Below are positions 17,812-26,261 of a DNA stretch of 43,680 bases, piece by piece. The position numbers and the translations under genes were made by a program. Each line of letters opens with the position of its first letter. Position 1 is the first letter of the stretch. The notes beneath the pieces are model-generated. The model did not search any database, was not told where the DNA came from, and saw only the letters and a program-made list of their open reading frames with translations. The stretch spans positions 1 to 43,680 of the forward strand of contig CALKOC010000049.1 of the NCBI GenBank assembly GCA_938091085.1, written 5' to 3'. The DNA is from an uncultured Alphaproteobacteria bacterium. Lineage in GTDB: Bacteria > Pseudomonadota > Alphaproteobacteria > RS24.

Positions 17812-18195
17812 TCAATGTTCTTCTTTTTTTGGCAAACATAATACCAAAGTAATGATAAATGAAATTATTGAGATTGGCATGGTAAATCCCAAAACATACA
17901 TCGTTATCTCAACTATCTCTGTAGCTGTTCCGTCGATAACATCATCAAATCTCCAAGCCCAAGATCTATAATGAAGGCATAATGCAAACCCCCACGCACC
18001 ACATAAAACCCCAACTGTGTTTGAGTCCTTGATTGTTAAATACCCACCAGTTATGAGCAAAGCGACAGCGATAAGATCAGGCAAGTATCCTGCAAATGTT
18101 TGTCCAAATTTTAGGGTATATAAAGTCTCAAGTGTGAAGTGAACGAGAGCAATGGAAATAGTAAAAATTGAAAACTTATATAGAAATGATCTCAT
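17812..18195 (-). CDS. Hypothetical four-helix membrane protein
   Basis: A 127-residue hydrophobic protein with about four membrane segments (near residues 7-28, 36-56, 60-80 and 95-120) and a WAWRF-containing loop. I do not recognise a family. It starts 30 bases after the glmS stop on the same strand without an obvious ribosome site, and is followed by the 38-residue membrane ORF. The pair may be transcribed by read-through from glmU-glmS. It lies at the glmS-side edge of the accessory patch. Confidence 0.6.
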   Translation of the reverse strand: MRSFLYKFSIFTISIALVHFTLETLYTLKFGQTFAGYLPDLIAVALLITGGYLTIKDSNTVGVLCGAWGFALCLHYRSWAWRFDDVIDGTATEIVEITMYVLGFTMPISIISFIITLVLCLPKKEEH

Positions 18196-18225
18196 ATCGG
18201 ATAAATTGAATTTCGCTTGTAAAGC

Positions 18226-20040
18226 CTACTCCACTGTCACTGACTTTGCGAGGTTACGTGGTTGATCAACATCTGTCCCTTTTGCAACTGCTGTATGATA
18301 AGCCAGTAATTGCAAGGGAATGGTATAAAGAATAGGCGAGAGTGCTGAATCAATTTTCGGCAAAAATATAAGATCTGTAATATTATCCGTATCTGTATTA
18401 CCCGGATCCTCAGTCAGCAAAATGACATCCCCCTGGCGGGCAATAACTTCCTGCATATTTGAAATAGTTTTGGGATACATCGCATCTTTCGGCGCAATAG
18501 TAATGACTGGCATACCATCCTCGATTAAAGCGATTGAGCCGTGTTTTAATTCACCCGCGGCAAAGCCTTCAGCATGGATGTAGGATATTTCTTTTAGTTT
18601 AAGAGCCCCCTCAAGTGCTAAAGGGTTCATCAGCCCGCGCCCGATAAAAATAGCATTCTCTTTTTTGGATAGCCTTGCCGCAATTTGCTCAAGGTTTGCT
18701 TCTAGTTTAAGCGTTTCACCCATAAGTCTCGGCAATGTTAAAAGTGCCTTTACGAGTTCATTCTCGCGGTCAGACCCAATGCGCTCTTTTCCAACAGCGA
18801 GAGCAAAGCAAAATAGAACGGCTAGTTGGCATATAAAAGCTTTTGTGGAAGCCACACCAATTTCCGGGCCGGCAAAAGTAGGAAGAGTGATGTCGGCTTC
18901 ACGTTGCATGGAACTGTCAGGCGCATTGACAATCGCAAGCGTTTTAACATTCCTCGCTTTACATGCTTTTAAGGCTGCTAGGGTATCCGCTGTTTCTCCG
19001 GACTGAGAAACAAATACTGCCAGTGTATTCTCATCAAGCGGAACATCGCGGTACCGAAATTCAGAAGCAATATCTATATCGGTGGAAATGCCCGCAAGTG
19101 TCTCAAGCCAATAACGCCCGGTCATTGCGGCATAATATGCAGAGCCACAAGCAATCAACACAATGCGGTTAATATTGAAAGTGTCAAAATCAATTTCAGG
19201 TATTTTAACTGTCGATTCATTCGCGTTAACATAATGGGCAAATGTATGTGAAATGACTTCCGGTTGTTCAAATATTTCCTTAGCCATGAAATGCTTGTGA
19301 CGGCCTTTATCAACTATTGACGCGGAGGCATCTTTTACTTGCATGGGACGTTCAACTGATTTGCCTTCAGCATCAAAAATATCAAGAGTTTTATCTGAAA
19401 GAATGGCCCAATCACCATCTTCCAAATATGTAATCCGATTTGTCATGGGCGCGAGCGAGAAGGCATCGGAACCAACAAACATCTCATTATCACCATGACC
19501 AATAACAAGAGGGCTACCCTTCCGAGCTGCAATCATCATCCTGTCTTCATTTTCAATCAATAAGGCAACTGCATAAGCCCCCTCAAGCATGGCAAAAGTC
19601 TTACGAGCGGCAATTTTAATATTACCTGCTTGAGCCAAATGATAAGAAAACAAATGGGCGATAACTTCGGTGTCCGTATCCGTAGAAAAAGAAAAACCTT
19701 CTGACATTAAAGTGTTTTTTAACTCAAGATAATTTTCAATAATGCCATTATGGACAACCATGACACTGTCAGCTTTGTGTGGATGCGCATTTTGTTGTGT
19801 CGGGGCGCCATGAGTTGCCCAGCGCGTATGTCCAATACCAATATTTCCCTTAAGCGGTGTCCGCTTTAGTTCGGCCTCTAGATTGACGAGTTTTCCCTGA
19901 CTTCTACAGCGATCAATTTTATTATCATTAATGGTTGCTATACCGGCACTATCATATCCGCGGTATTCTAAACGTTTTAGAGCGTCATAAATAACGGGGG
20001 TAACGTCTGATTGACCGATTATACCAATAATTCCACACAT
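18226..20040 (-). CDS. glmS: Glucosamine-fructose-6-phosphate aminotransferase (isomerizing) GlmS
   Basis: A 604-residue enzyme (E. coli 609) that makes glucosamine-6-phosphate from fructose-6-phosphate and glutamine, the first step to UDP-GlcNAc. The N-terminal glutaminase domain starts MCGIIGIIGQ with nucleophile Cys2 and has GHTRWATHGAP. Two SIS domains follow (SQSGETADTLAALK; LKEISYIHAEGFAAGELKHG), and the C-terminus ends QPRNLAKSVTVE, the conserved sugar-site loop and tail. The start is fixed because Cys must follow Met. It begins 2 bases after the glmU stop, so glmU-glmS is one operon. No GlmS riboswitch-like element was looked for beyond the 2-base gap. Confidence 0.98.
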   Translation of the reverse strand: MCGIIGIIGQSDVTPVIYDALKRLEYRGYDSAGIATINDNKIDRCRSQGKLVNLEAELKRTPLKGNIGIGHTRWATHGAPTQQNAHPHKADSVMVVHNGIIENYLELKNTLMSEGFSFSTDTDTEVIAHLFSYHLAQAGNIKIAARKTFAMLEGAYAVALLIENEDRMMIAARKGSPLVIGHGDNEMFVGSDAFSLAPMTNRITYLEDGDWAILSDKTLDIFDAEGKSVERPMQVKDASASIVDKGRHKHFMAKEIFEQPEVISHTFAHYVNANESTVKIPEIDFDTFNINRIVLIACGSAYYAAMTGRYWLETLAGISTDIDIASEFRYRDVPLDENTLAVFVSQSGETADTLAALKACKARNVKTLAIVNAPDSSMQREADITLPTFAGPEIGVASTKAFICQLAVLFCFALAVGKERIGSDRENELVKALLTLPRLMGETLKLEANLEQIAARLSKKENAIFIGRGLMNPLALEGALKLKEISYIHAEGFAAGELKHGSIALIEDGMPVITIAPKDAMYPKTISNMQEVIARQGDVILLTEDPGNTDTDNITDLIFLPKIDSALSPILYTIPLQLLAYHTAVAKGTDVDQPRNLAKSVTVE

Positions 20041-20042
20041 AC

Positions 20043-21398
20043 TTATTTATCCTCTGCCTTATCAGACTTGTCTTTTTTCATTCGGAATTTTACCGACCAA
20101 CCTTCAATCTCCCTTAATGGAGCGCGTGTAAGCGCAAGGCTGTCAGCGTTTACCTCACCAGAAATGCTGGACGAAGACCCAATATAAGCACCTTCTCCAA
20201 TTTTAACCGGAGCAATTAAAGATGAGTTGGAACCAATGAAAGCCCCTGCCCCAATTTCGGTAAGATGTTTATCGTATCCATCATAATTACAAGTAATCGT
20301 CCCCGCTCCAATATTGGCACCCTCTCCAATATGAGCATCTCCGATATAAGAAAGATGATTCACTTTAGCATCTTGCATAATATGAGCTTTTTTGGTTTCA
20401 ACAAAATTACCTATTTTGGCATTTACCCCTAGATGCGTTCCGGGCCGTAGGCGCGCATACGGGCCAATCTGAACCCCAGTTTCCGCCCGAACACCTTCTA
20501 GATGGCTGAACCCTTTAATCGTGACTGATGAGTCAATATTGACGCCAATACCAAAGATACAATGCGGCTCAATCGCGCTGTCAGATCCAATTATAGTGTC
20601 ATATGAAAAATAAACAGTTTCTGGCGCAATCATTGTAACACCATTATCAAGGTGCTTTTGACGCAGTCTGGACTGCATGAGAGCTTCAGCTTTAGCCAAG
20701 CCACTTTTCGTATCAACACCCATCGTATCTTCCTGGTGACACACAACAAGATCGATACTGATATTCTGAGCGTGAGCTAGGCCAACGATATCTGGCAGAT
20801 AATATTCTGACTGAGCATTATTGTTTTCTAAGCTGTTAAGAAGATCCGGCAAAAGTGAGGCATTCACAGCTAAAGCCCCTCCATTACATAGTTTAATTTG
20901 TCGGGTTTGCTCATCGGCGTCTTTATGCTCGATTATAGCAATCGGCTTATTGTCTTCACATATTATGCGCCCATAGCCGTCAGGCGTGTCAGTCATAAAC
21001 CCGAGTAAAGTTATATCGGCACTATCTTCAACCATTTGCTGAAGCACATCAGGGCGCATTAAAGGTGTATCACCAAAAAGGATAAGAGCTTTGTCCGGAT
21101 TACCAGCAAGAGGCAAAGCCGCTTTTACTGCATCGCCAGTCCCAAGTTGCTCTTGTTGAACCGCCATGGTTAGAGGGGTATCGCTGGCCTTGGAAAGAAT
21201 GTTATTTCTCAAGTCTTCCTGAATAGGTGACGTTACAACAGTAGTATGCGAAACACCGGCAGATTGAGCAGCATTGATGACATGAAATATCATTTCCAGG
21301 CCAGCAACTTTGTGCAGAACCTTGGGTAGGTCCGACTTCATTCTGGTGCCTTTACCTGCGGCTAGAATAATTGCTGAGAATTTGCGACTATCGGTCAT
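20043..21398 (-). CDS. glmU: Bifunctional UDP-GlcNAc pyrophosphorylase / GlcN-1-P acetyltransferase GlmU
   Basis: A 451-residue protein (E. coli 456) that acetylates glucosamine-1-phosphate and then couples it to UTP, giving UDP-GlcNAc for peptidoglycan and LPS. The N-terminal nucleotidyltransferase carries the signature AAGKGTRMKSDLPKVLH (about residues 12-28). The C-terminal half is a left-handed beta helix of hexapeptide repeats (about 250-430), including GPYARLRPG, IGNFVETKKA, and IGAGTITCNYDGYDKH. Upstream partner of glmS. Confidence 0.98.
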   Translation of the reverse strand: MTDSRKFSAIILAAGKGTRMKSDLPKVLHKVAGLEMIFHVINAAQSAGVSHTTVVTSPIQEDLRNNILSKASDTPLTMAVQQEQLGTGDAVKAALPLAGNPDKALILFGDTPLMRPDVLQQMVEDSADITLLGFMTDTPDGYGRIICEDNKPIAIIEHKDADEQTRQIKLCNGGALAVNASLLPDLLNSLENNNAQSEYYLPDIVGLAHAQNISIDLVVCHQEDTMGVDTKSGLAKAEALMQSRLRQKHLDNGVTMIAPETVYFSYDTIIGSDSAIEPHCIFGIGVNIDSSVTIKGFSHLEGVRAETGVQIGPYARLRPGTHLGVNAKIGNFVETKKAHIMQDAKVNHLSYIGDAHIGEGANIGAGTITCNYDGYDKHLTEIGAGAFIGSNSSLIAPVKIGEGAYIGSSSSISGEVNADSLALTRAPLREIEGWSVKFRMKKDKSDKAEDK

Positions 21399-21453
21399 GC
21401 TTCATTTCTATATGAGTCCTGACAACTTAAATAGAATGAATGACGCAATAAAT

Positions 21454-21468
21454 AAACTCAAAGAGTTT
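21454..21468 (-). terminator. Hairpin after the acyl-CoA dehydrogenase gene
   Basis: AAACTC and GAGTTT form a six-pair stem with a three-base loop, followed on the minus strand by ATTTATTG. It lies about 40 bases past the acyl-CoA dehydrogenase stop and before glmU. AT-rich and short, so only a moderate terminator candidate. Confidence 0.35.
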
Positions 21469-21508
21469 TTCAAATTATTTCAGTAACTTGATGCTTGTTG
21501 CGGATAGA

Positions 21509-23257
21509 TTAACCAACTATGTGGAAAATCTCCTCGTTGTCGAGGTGCTCTTTAGTCGACAGAATAGAAGCCAGATGGCCTTTAGTGCGGGGTAAAAGGC
21601 GATTCATGAAGAACGAAGCTGTTTTGACCTTATGCGTCATTTCATTAGTTTTCATTGTGCCAAGTGCGCCCCTCGCCAGATAATGACCGCCAGCAACCAG
21701 ACCAAAAAGCGTAAGATAATCAGTAGCACCATATAAACGGTCAAGTTTATCAGGGTGTGTCATCATGAAATCTGTGGCTGCTCTCAAATCAGCAAGCCCA
21801 TTTTTTAGGGCAGATGATAACTCTTTAAGTGTTTCTTCTGCAGCGCATTGAATAACGGTTTCTTCAATCTGGTCAAGATACTCAGATATGATCGCACCAT
21901 TGGCAAGCGGCAACTTCCGATTAATCAAATCTATCGCTTGAATACCGTTAGTGCCTTCATAAATTGGCAGAATTTTTGCGTCTCTGGCAAATTGTGCAAT
22001 ACCGGTTTCTTCAACAAACCCCATCCCACCATGAATTTGAACGCCCAAACTGGAAACTTCGTTGGCAATATCCGTGCTGAATGCTTTGGAAATAGGCGTT
22101 AGAAGTTCATTGAAGGCCTTAGCTTTATCATCGCCACCAAAATGGGCGAGATCGTGGAAAACCCCGTTTTCATAGCATATGGCTCGGGCTGCGTCTGTTA
22201 AGGCTCTCATCGTCATCAGCATATTGCGAACGTCTGGATGGCTAGCGATAGCTACTGGTGTATTGTCACCTCTTTGCGCATCCGGTGCGCGCCCCTGCTC
22301 TCTGTCAGCTGCATAAGACATAGCAATTTGAGTTGCTTGTTCAGCCAATCCAACACCCTGAATACCAACATTCAATCGTGCATTGTTCATCATGGTAAAC
22401 ATTGCTGCCATGCCTGTATTCTCGGCACCTATGAGCCAACCCGTCGCGCCATCATTTTCTCCAAATGACATCACACAAGTTGGACTGGCATGAATGCCCA
22501 GCTTATCTTCGAGTCCGATACATTTCACATCGTTTCTATCACCAAGAGAGCCATCGTCATTGACGAAAAACTTCGGAACGATAAATAGCGAAATGCCTTT
22601 CGTTCCTTCAGGTGCATCAGGTGTACGAGCAAGAACAAGATGAATGATATTTTCAGTCATATTGTGATCGCCATAGGTAATGTAAATTTTAGTACCATAG
22701 ATTTTATATGAACCGTCCGGCTGAGGTTCAGCCTTGGTTTTTACTGCCCCAACATCTGACCCGGCTTGAGGCTCCGTCAAATTCATAGTCGCGGACCAAT
22801 TGCCTGAGATTATCTGATGAAGATATTTGTCTTTTTGCTCCTCTGAAGCATGTGCTTCCAGAGCTTCCACCGCACCAGATGTGAGCATTTGACAAAGCGT
22901 GAAAGCAATATTGGAATTAAGCATTTCAAATACGGCATTTGCCAAAGAGATTGGCAGACCTTGCCCGCCATATTTTTCTGAAGCCGAAAGCGTCGGCCAT
23001 CCATTGTCTACAAGTTGTTTATATGCGTCTTTAAAGGCATCCGGCACGATGACACCTTGCGCTTCTAGGTGAGCTTTTTCTTCATCACCAATTCTGTTGG
23101 TTGGTGCAATAACTTCAGTGGTAAATTTTCCAGCCTCTTCTAAAATAGAAGATATCAAATCTGCATCTAATTCAGGAATGACATCAAATAAACGGTCAAA
23201 ACCTGCCTCATGTTTAAGACTGAAGCTAATTCTATCAACGGGTGCTGTATAGGACAT
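21509..23257 (-). CDS. Acyl-CoA dehydrogenase, DmdC-like long form
   Basis: A 582-residue FAD flavoprotein that introduces a 2,3 double bond into an acyl-CoA thioester. The N-terminal part starts MSYTAPVDRISFSLKHEAGFD, typical of the roughly 590-residue subfamily that includes 3-methylmercaptopropionyl-CoA dehydrogenase DmdC. Family motifs are MNLTEPQAGSDVGAVKTKA (about 158-176), NNARLNVGIQGVG, and the late QIHGGMGFVEE and YEGTNGIQA, whose Glu is the expected catalytic base. A C-terminal extension (after about residue 450) is usual for this group. The true substrate, fatty acyl-CoA or methylthio compound, cannot be told from sequence alone. Single gene, with hairpins on both sides. Confidence 0.92.
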   Translation of the reverse strand: MSYTAPVDRISFSLKHEAGFDRLFDVIPELDADLISSILEEAGKFTTEVIAPTNRIGDEEKAHLEAQGVIVPDAFKDAYKQLVDNGWPTLSASEKYGGQGLPISLANAVFEMLNSNIAFTLCQMLTSGAVEALEAHASEEQKDKYLHQIISGNWSATMNLTEPQAGSDVGAVKTKAEPQPDGSYKIYGTKIYITYGDHNMTENIIHLVLARTPDAPEGTKGISLFIVPKFFVNDDGSLGDRNDVKCIGLEDKLGIHASPTCVMSFGENDGATGWLIGAENTGMAAMFTMMNNARLNVGIQGVGLAEQATQIAMSYAADREQGRAPDAQRGDNTPVAIASHPDVRNMLMTMRALTDAARAICYENGVFHDLAHFGGDDKAKAFNELLTPISKAFSTDIANEVSSLGVQIHGGMGFVEETGIAQFARDAKILPIYEGTNGIQAIDLINRKLPLANGAIISEYLDQIEETVIQCAAEETLKELSSALKNGLADLRAATDFMMTHPDKLDRLYGATDYLTLFGLVAGGHYLARGALGTMKTNEMTHKVKTASFFMNRLLPRTKGHLASILSTKEHLDNEEIFHIVG

Positions 23258-23276
23258 GGAACCTCAAAGCAAATTA

Positions 23277-23295
23277 AGGGTTCAAACTGAACCCT
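23277..23295 (-). terminator. Hairpin after the TonB operon
   Basis: AGGGTTCA (23277-23284) and TGAACCCT (23288-23295) are perfect inverted repeats of eight pairs. On the minus strand TAATTTGCTTTG follows, a modest T-rich tail. Its place between the TPR gene stop and the acyl-CoA dehydrogenase start fits a terminator for the TonB operon; an operator is also possible. Confidence 0.45.
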
Positions 23296-23354
23296 ATTGG
23301 TGTCTGATTATAAAATTAAGACAAAAACACCGGCAATCAATTGCAATCAACTAA

Positions 23355-24662
23355 TTAACCGGTTTTTTGTTTCTCTTTTTCCGCGCGCGCTTTTTCAGCG
23401 AGTTGTCTCTCAAGAGATCTTATCCATTTAAAAGCGTCTTTGGCTGTATCATCAAAGTCACCAGCTTTACGGAAGGTTTTAATAGCTTTTTCATACTTAC
23501 CCAGGCGCGCCTGAGTAATACCTAAAACGAGATATGTGTTGCTTTCTCTCTTCTCAAGCTTGCCTTTTTCGACTGCTTTAACAAGATATTTCTCAGCATT
23601 TTTCCAATCTTCATCCTGAATATAGGCCTGCCCCAATTGTGCGTAAAGCTTTCCGCTATCGGACTTCGTTGCAGCTTTCAGCAATGGGGAACGAGATTTT
23701 TTCCACTCACGCGAGTGCATCCATGAAGTTGCAAGCAACTCCCAATTCTTGGATGTCTTTTTGATAGAGCCATCCTTAAGACCTTTATCAAGGATTAAGG
23801 CGGCTTTATATGGAAAGTCATTGTAAAGATATAATTGGGCGATACGCACAAGCTCTTTGCTTGTTTTAAGCATATCCTGACTATGCATGGCCTGCTGAGC
23901 ATTAAATGCTTTTTTCTCCATGCCCAACTCTTGATAGACAGCTGACAATTGCTGCCAGAAAGCTTTCTTGCCGGGGAAACGATCTACAACAACCTCAAGA
24001 ACAGGCAGTGCCTCTTTATAACGTTCTTGTTGCAGGTAAACGGAAAGCAAGATCCGGTACCAAGACTCTTTTGGCGAGTCGGACATACTGATTGCTTTGT
24101 TCACATTGTTCTCAGCTTGCTTAAGATTATCCATAATTAGATAAATCTGAGCTTTCAGGCCATAAGCTGAAGCACTCGGCTCTTCAACTTGAGAGAACCA
24201 GCGATTCAGATAACGCAGGGCTTGCTTTGGTTTATCTTCCGCTATGCTGAGTTTAGCCAGATTATATGTTAGATCAAGTTGAACTTGTTCAGGCAAGACG
24301 CCTAAATTAAGTGCGCGTTCGAATTCGACCAATGCACGGGTATAATCACCTTTATCCGCCCAAACGTAAGCATATGTTTGCTGGGCAACGCCTTTTTCAT
24401 AGGGATTATAACGGTCACTTTTCATCATGTTCAGCAGAATATTCATCGCTGTTTCATGATTGCCTTCGGACAAAGCTTCCTGAGCGGACGTTATCTGGTT
24501 AAAAGCCCCTTTACTCAATACTTGGGAACGGCGAGTTTTAGGCTTTTTCTTTTTCTCTTCCTGAGCAGTAGCCGTATCAATTAACCGAATTGCTTCGGGC
24601 ATGATAGGCGACGCCATGAAAGAAAATATCAGAATAAGTGAGCTAAAGCGAAGCTTTGACAT
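23355..24662 (-). CDS. Periplasmic TPR protein of the TonB operon
   Basis: A 435-residue protein with a signal peptide (hydrophobic core about 7-22, SLILIFSFMASPIMPEA) followed by a basic linker and about eight tetratricopeptide repeats filling residues 50-425, for example YTRALVEFERALNLGVLP, KNAEKYLVKAVEKG and KYEKAIKTFRKAG. The C-terminus is lysine- and glutamate-rich. TPR proteins of this kind close the DUF3450-ttpC-exbB-exbD-tonB cluster in marine gammaproteobacteria and other groups. It probably scaffolds the TonB complex in the periplasm. AAGGA precedes the ATG, which is 2 bases beyond the tonB stop. Confidence 0.85.
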   Translation of the reverse strand: MSKLRFSSLILIFSFMASPIMPEAIRLIDTATAQEEKKKKPKTRRSQVLSKGAFNQITSAQEALSEGNHETAMNILLNMMKSDRYNPYEKGVAQQTYAYVWADKGDYTRALVEFERALNLGVLPEQVQLDLTYNLAKLSIAEDKPKQALRYLNRWFSQVEEPSASAYGLKAQIYLIMDNLKQAENNVNKAISMSDSPKESWYRILLSVYLQQERYKEALPVLEVVVDRFPGKKAFWQQLSAVYQELGMEKKAFNAQQAMHSQDMLKTSKELVRIAQLYLYNDFPYKAALILDKGLKDGSIKKTSKNWELLATSWMHSREWKKSRSPLLKAATKSDSGKLYAQLGQAYIQDEDWKNAEKYLVKAVEKGKLEKRESNTYLVLGITQARLGKYEKAIKTFRKAGDFDDTAKDAFKWIRSLERQLAEKARAEKEKQKTG

Positions 24663-24664
24663 AA

Positions 24665-25267
24665 CTAGTCCTTACTTATTTGGAAGGTAATCATCTGACG
24701 TACACCCGGTCTTGGGACCGCACGACCTTCCTCTGTTTTTGGTCTATATTTCCATTTACGAACCGCATTGATAGCGGCACGATCAAATATACCAGCTGGA
24801 TCAGAGTCAATCACGACAGGTTCCATAGCCTGTCCAATTGGACTGATTGTAAATTCAAGTAACACCCAGCCTTCAATCCCACGTGACAAAGCGCGATTAG
24901 GGTATCTTGGCAAAACACGGACAATCGCTAGTGCATCACCATCCACAGGAGCGTTCAGATTAAGACCCATAGAAAGCCCAAAGTCGGCATCAATATTAGA
25001 AGGGTCTATGTCCGGGCGTTCCACCTGATCCATAGGCGGTGGTGGGGGTGGTGGCTCAGCTTCTTTTCGGGAGGGACGTTTAACACGATCTTTCGTATTA
25101 ACATCTTCCTCTCTTTCAAGACGAACAAAGTCGATGGCAACGCCGCCAAAGGCTTCCTCTATCTCATATTGCTGTCCGGTCACCATGATTTTCATCACGA
25201 GGAATAAGGCTGTTGTTGTAACAGCAGCCATAAACCAGTTTGGTAAACCTTGGATAAATGAAGGCAT
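24665..25267 (-). CDS. tonB: Energy transducer TonB
   Basis: A 200-residue TonB: a short cytoplasmic N-terminus, one membrane helix (about residues 11-28, WFMAAVTTTALFLVMKIMV), a proline-rich segment PPPPPPPMDQ near residue 75, and the C-terminal receptor-binding domain (about 110-200) with RYPNRALSRGIEGWVLLEFTI and AAINAVRKWKYRPK. TonB carries the proton-motive energy of ExbB/ExbD to outer-membrane receptors. It follows exbD closely and precedes the TPR gene by 2 bases. The short length and linker fit the TonB2/TonB3 type more than E. coli TonB (239 residues). Confidence 0.93.
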   Translation of the reverse strand: MPSFIQGLPNWFMAAVTTTALFLVMKIMVTGQQYEIEEAFGGVAIDFVRLEREEDVNTKDRVKRPSRKEAEPPPPPPPMDQVERPDIDPSNIDADFGLSMGLNLNAPVDGDALAIVRVLPRYPNRALSRGIEGWVLLEFTISPIGQAMEPVVIDSDPAGIFDRAAINAVRKWKYRPKTEEGRAVPRPGVRQMITFQISKD

Positions 25268-25281
25268 GTCCGGAGACTCCT

Positions 25282-25683
25282 TTACCGTTCTTCTGCAGCA
25301 ATTGAAATTGCTTGCACACCAGCCAGACGGATTTGATCCATAACTTCAACCAGCGTACCGGTTTGAGCATTCTTATCTGCCTGAATAACGGCACCACCCT
25401 GAGGGTTTTCGGCATGAAGACGTTCAATGTTAGCACGAACGGCATTAATGTCTACCTCGCGGCGATTAATCCAAATCTCATTGTATTCATTGATTGCTAC
25501 AAGAATACCGACACGGTTCTGCTTGGTGGCAGTTTGCGCATCAGGACGGGTAACATCAATGCCGCTTTCTTTTACAAAAGTAGCTGTCACAATGAAGAAG
25601 ATGAGCATGATAAATACGACATCCATCATTGGTGTGATATCAATATCAGACTCTTCGGTATTTCTTTGACGTTTGCGACGCAT
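25282..25683 (-). CDS. exbD: Biopolymer transport protein ExbD
   Basis: A 133-residue ExbD/TolR protein with one membrane helix (about residues 19-40) in DIDITPMMDVVFIMLIFFIV. It keeps the Asp of PMMDVVF that corresponds to proton-carrying Asp25 of E. coli ExbD. A periplasmic domain follows. It works with ExbB to drive TonB. The ribosome site is an unusual run of eight G (25698-25691 on the minus strand) 7 bases before the ATG. Confidence 0.95.
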   Translation of the reverse strand: MRRKRQRNTEESDIDITPMMDVVFIMLIFFIVTATFVKESGIDVTRPDAQTATKQNRVGILVAINEYNEIWINRREVDINAVRANIERLHAENPQGGAVIQADKNAQTGTLVEVMDQIRLAGVQAISIAAEER

Positions 25684-25696
25684 AAGATTCCCCCCC

Positions 25697-26248
25697 CTAC
25701 ATCAATATTAATTTATCTTCGAGTTCTGATACAGCACGATCTGCGCGCCGCTCTAGAACAGTCGAAAAAGCAATGCCTGCTACCGCAGTTACAAGGCCTG
25801 CCATTGTTGGCAGTGTTGCCTTGGATATGCCCGCAGCCATGGCTCTAGCATTTCCTGATCCAGTAATCGCCATCACATCAAACACTTCAACCATGCCCGT
25901 TACAGTCCCGACGAGACCGAGCAAAGGCGATAAGGCAACAAGTGCTTTAATGGAACCCATATTCTTTTGAGCACCGATTTTGGCGACTGAGATGAGTTGC
26001 TCCCTAATACGGTGAGCTGTCCAAGACTTATGATCGCTACGGGCGTTCCAAGCATTCAATGTTTCATCATGCACTAGCACAAATCCGCGTCTGAAGTAAC
26101 TGAAACGCTCGTAAATTAATCCCATAAGAATGACATTAACAATCATGATGACAAACAGGACATTGCCACCCATCTCAAGGAAGTCCCTAACACCACGAAT
26201 GGCGTTAAGGGGATTAAGAAACAGCCAGATGATCTCGCTGAATTCCAT
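25697..26248 (-). CDS. exbB: ExbB/TolQ-type proton channel protein
   Basis: A 183-residue MotA/TolQ/ExbB protein with three membrane segments (about 28-50, 105-128 and 140-165). The family core is ALVALSPLLGLVGTVTGMVEVF and the following GISKATLPTMAGLVTAVAGI. AGGAG precedes the ATG. It overlaps neither neighbour but is 13 bases from exbD, and forms the standard ExbB of the TonB2-type system together with the longer TtpC-like protein upstream. Confidence 0.94.
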   Translation of the reverse strand: MEFSEIIWLFLNPLNAIRGVRDFLEMGGNVLFVIMIVNVILMGLIYERFSYFRRGFVLVHDETLNAWNARSDHKSWTAHRIREQLISVAKIGAQKNMGSIKALVALSPLLGLVGTVTGMVEVFDVMAITGSGNARAMAAGISKATLPTMAGLVTAVAGIAFSTVLERRADRAVSELEDKLILM

Positions 26249-26261
26249 GCTCAGCTCCTAC

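Noticed and set aside
25312-25848. 178-residue plus-strand ORF opposite exbD and exbB
   Set aside because: Both strands cannot code well here; the minus strand encodes clearly recognisable ExbD and ExbB, and this frame has no family resemblance.
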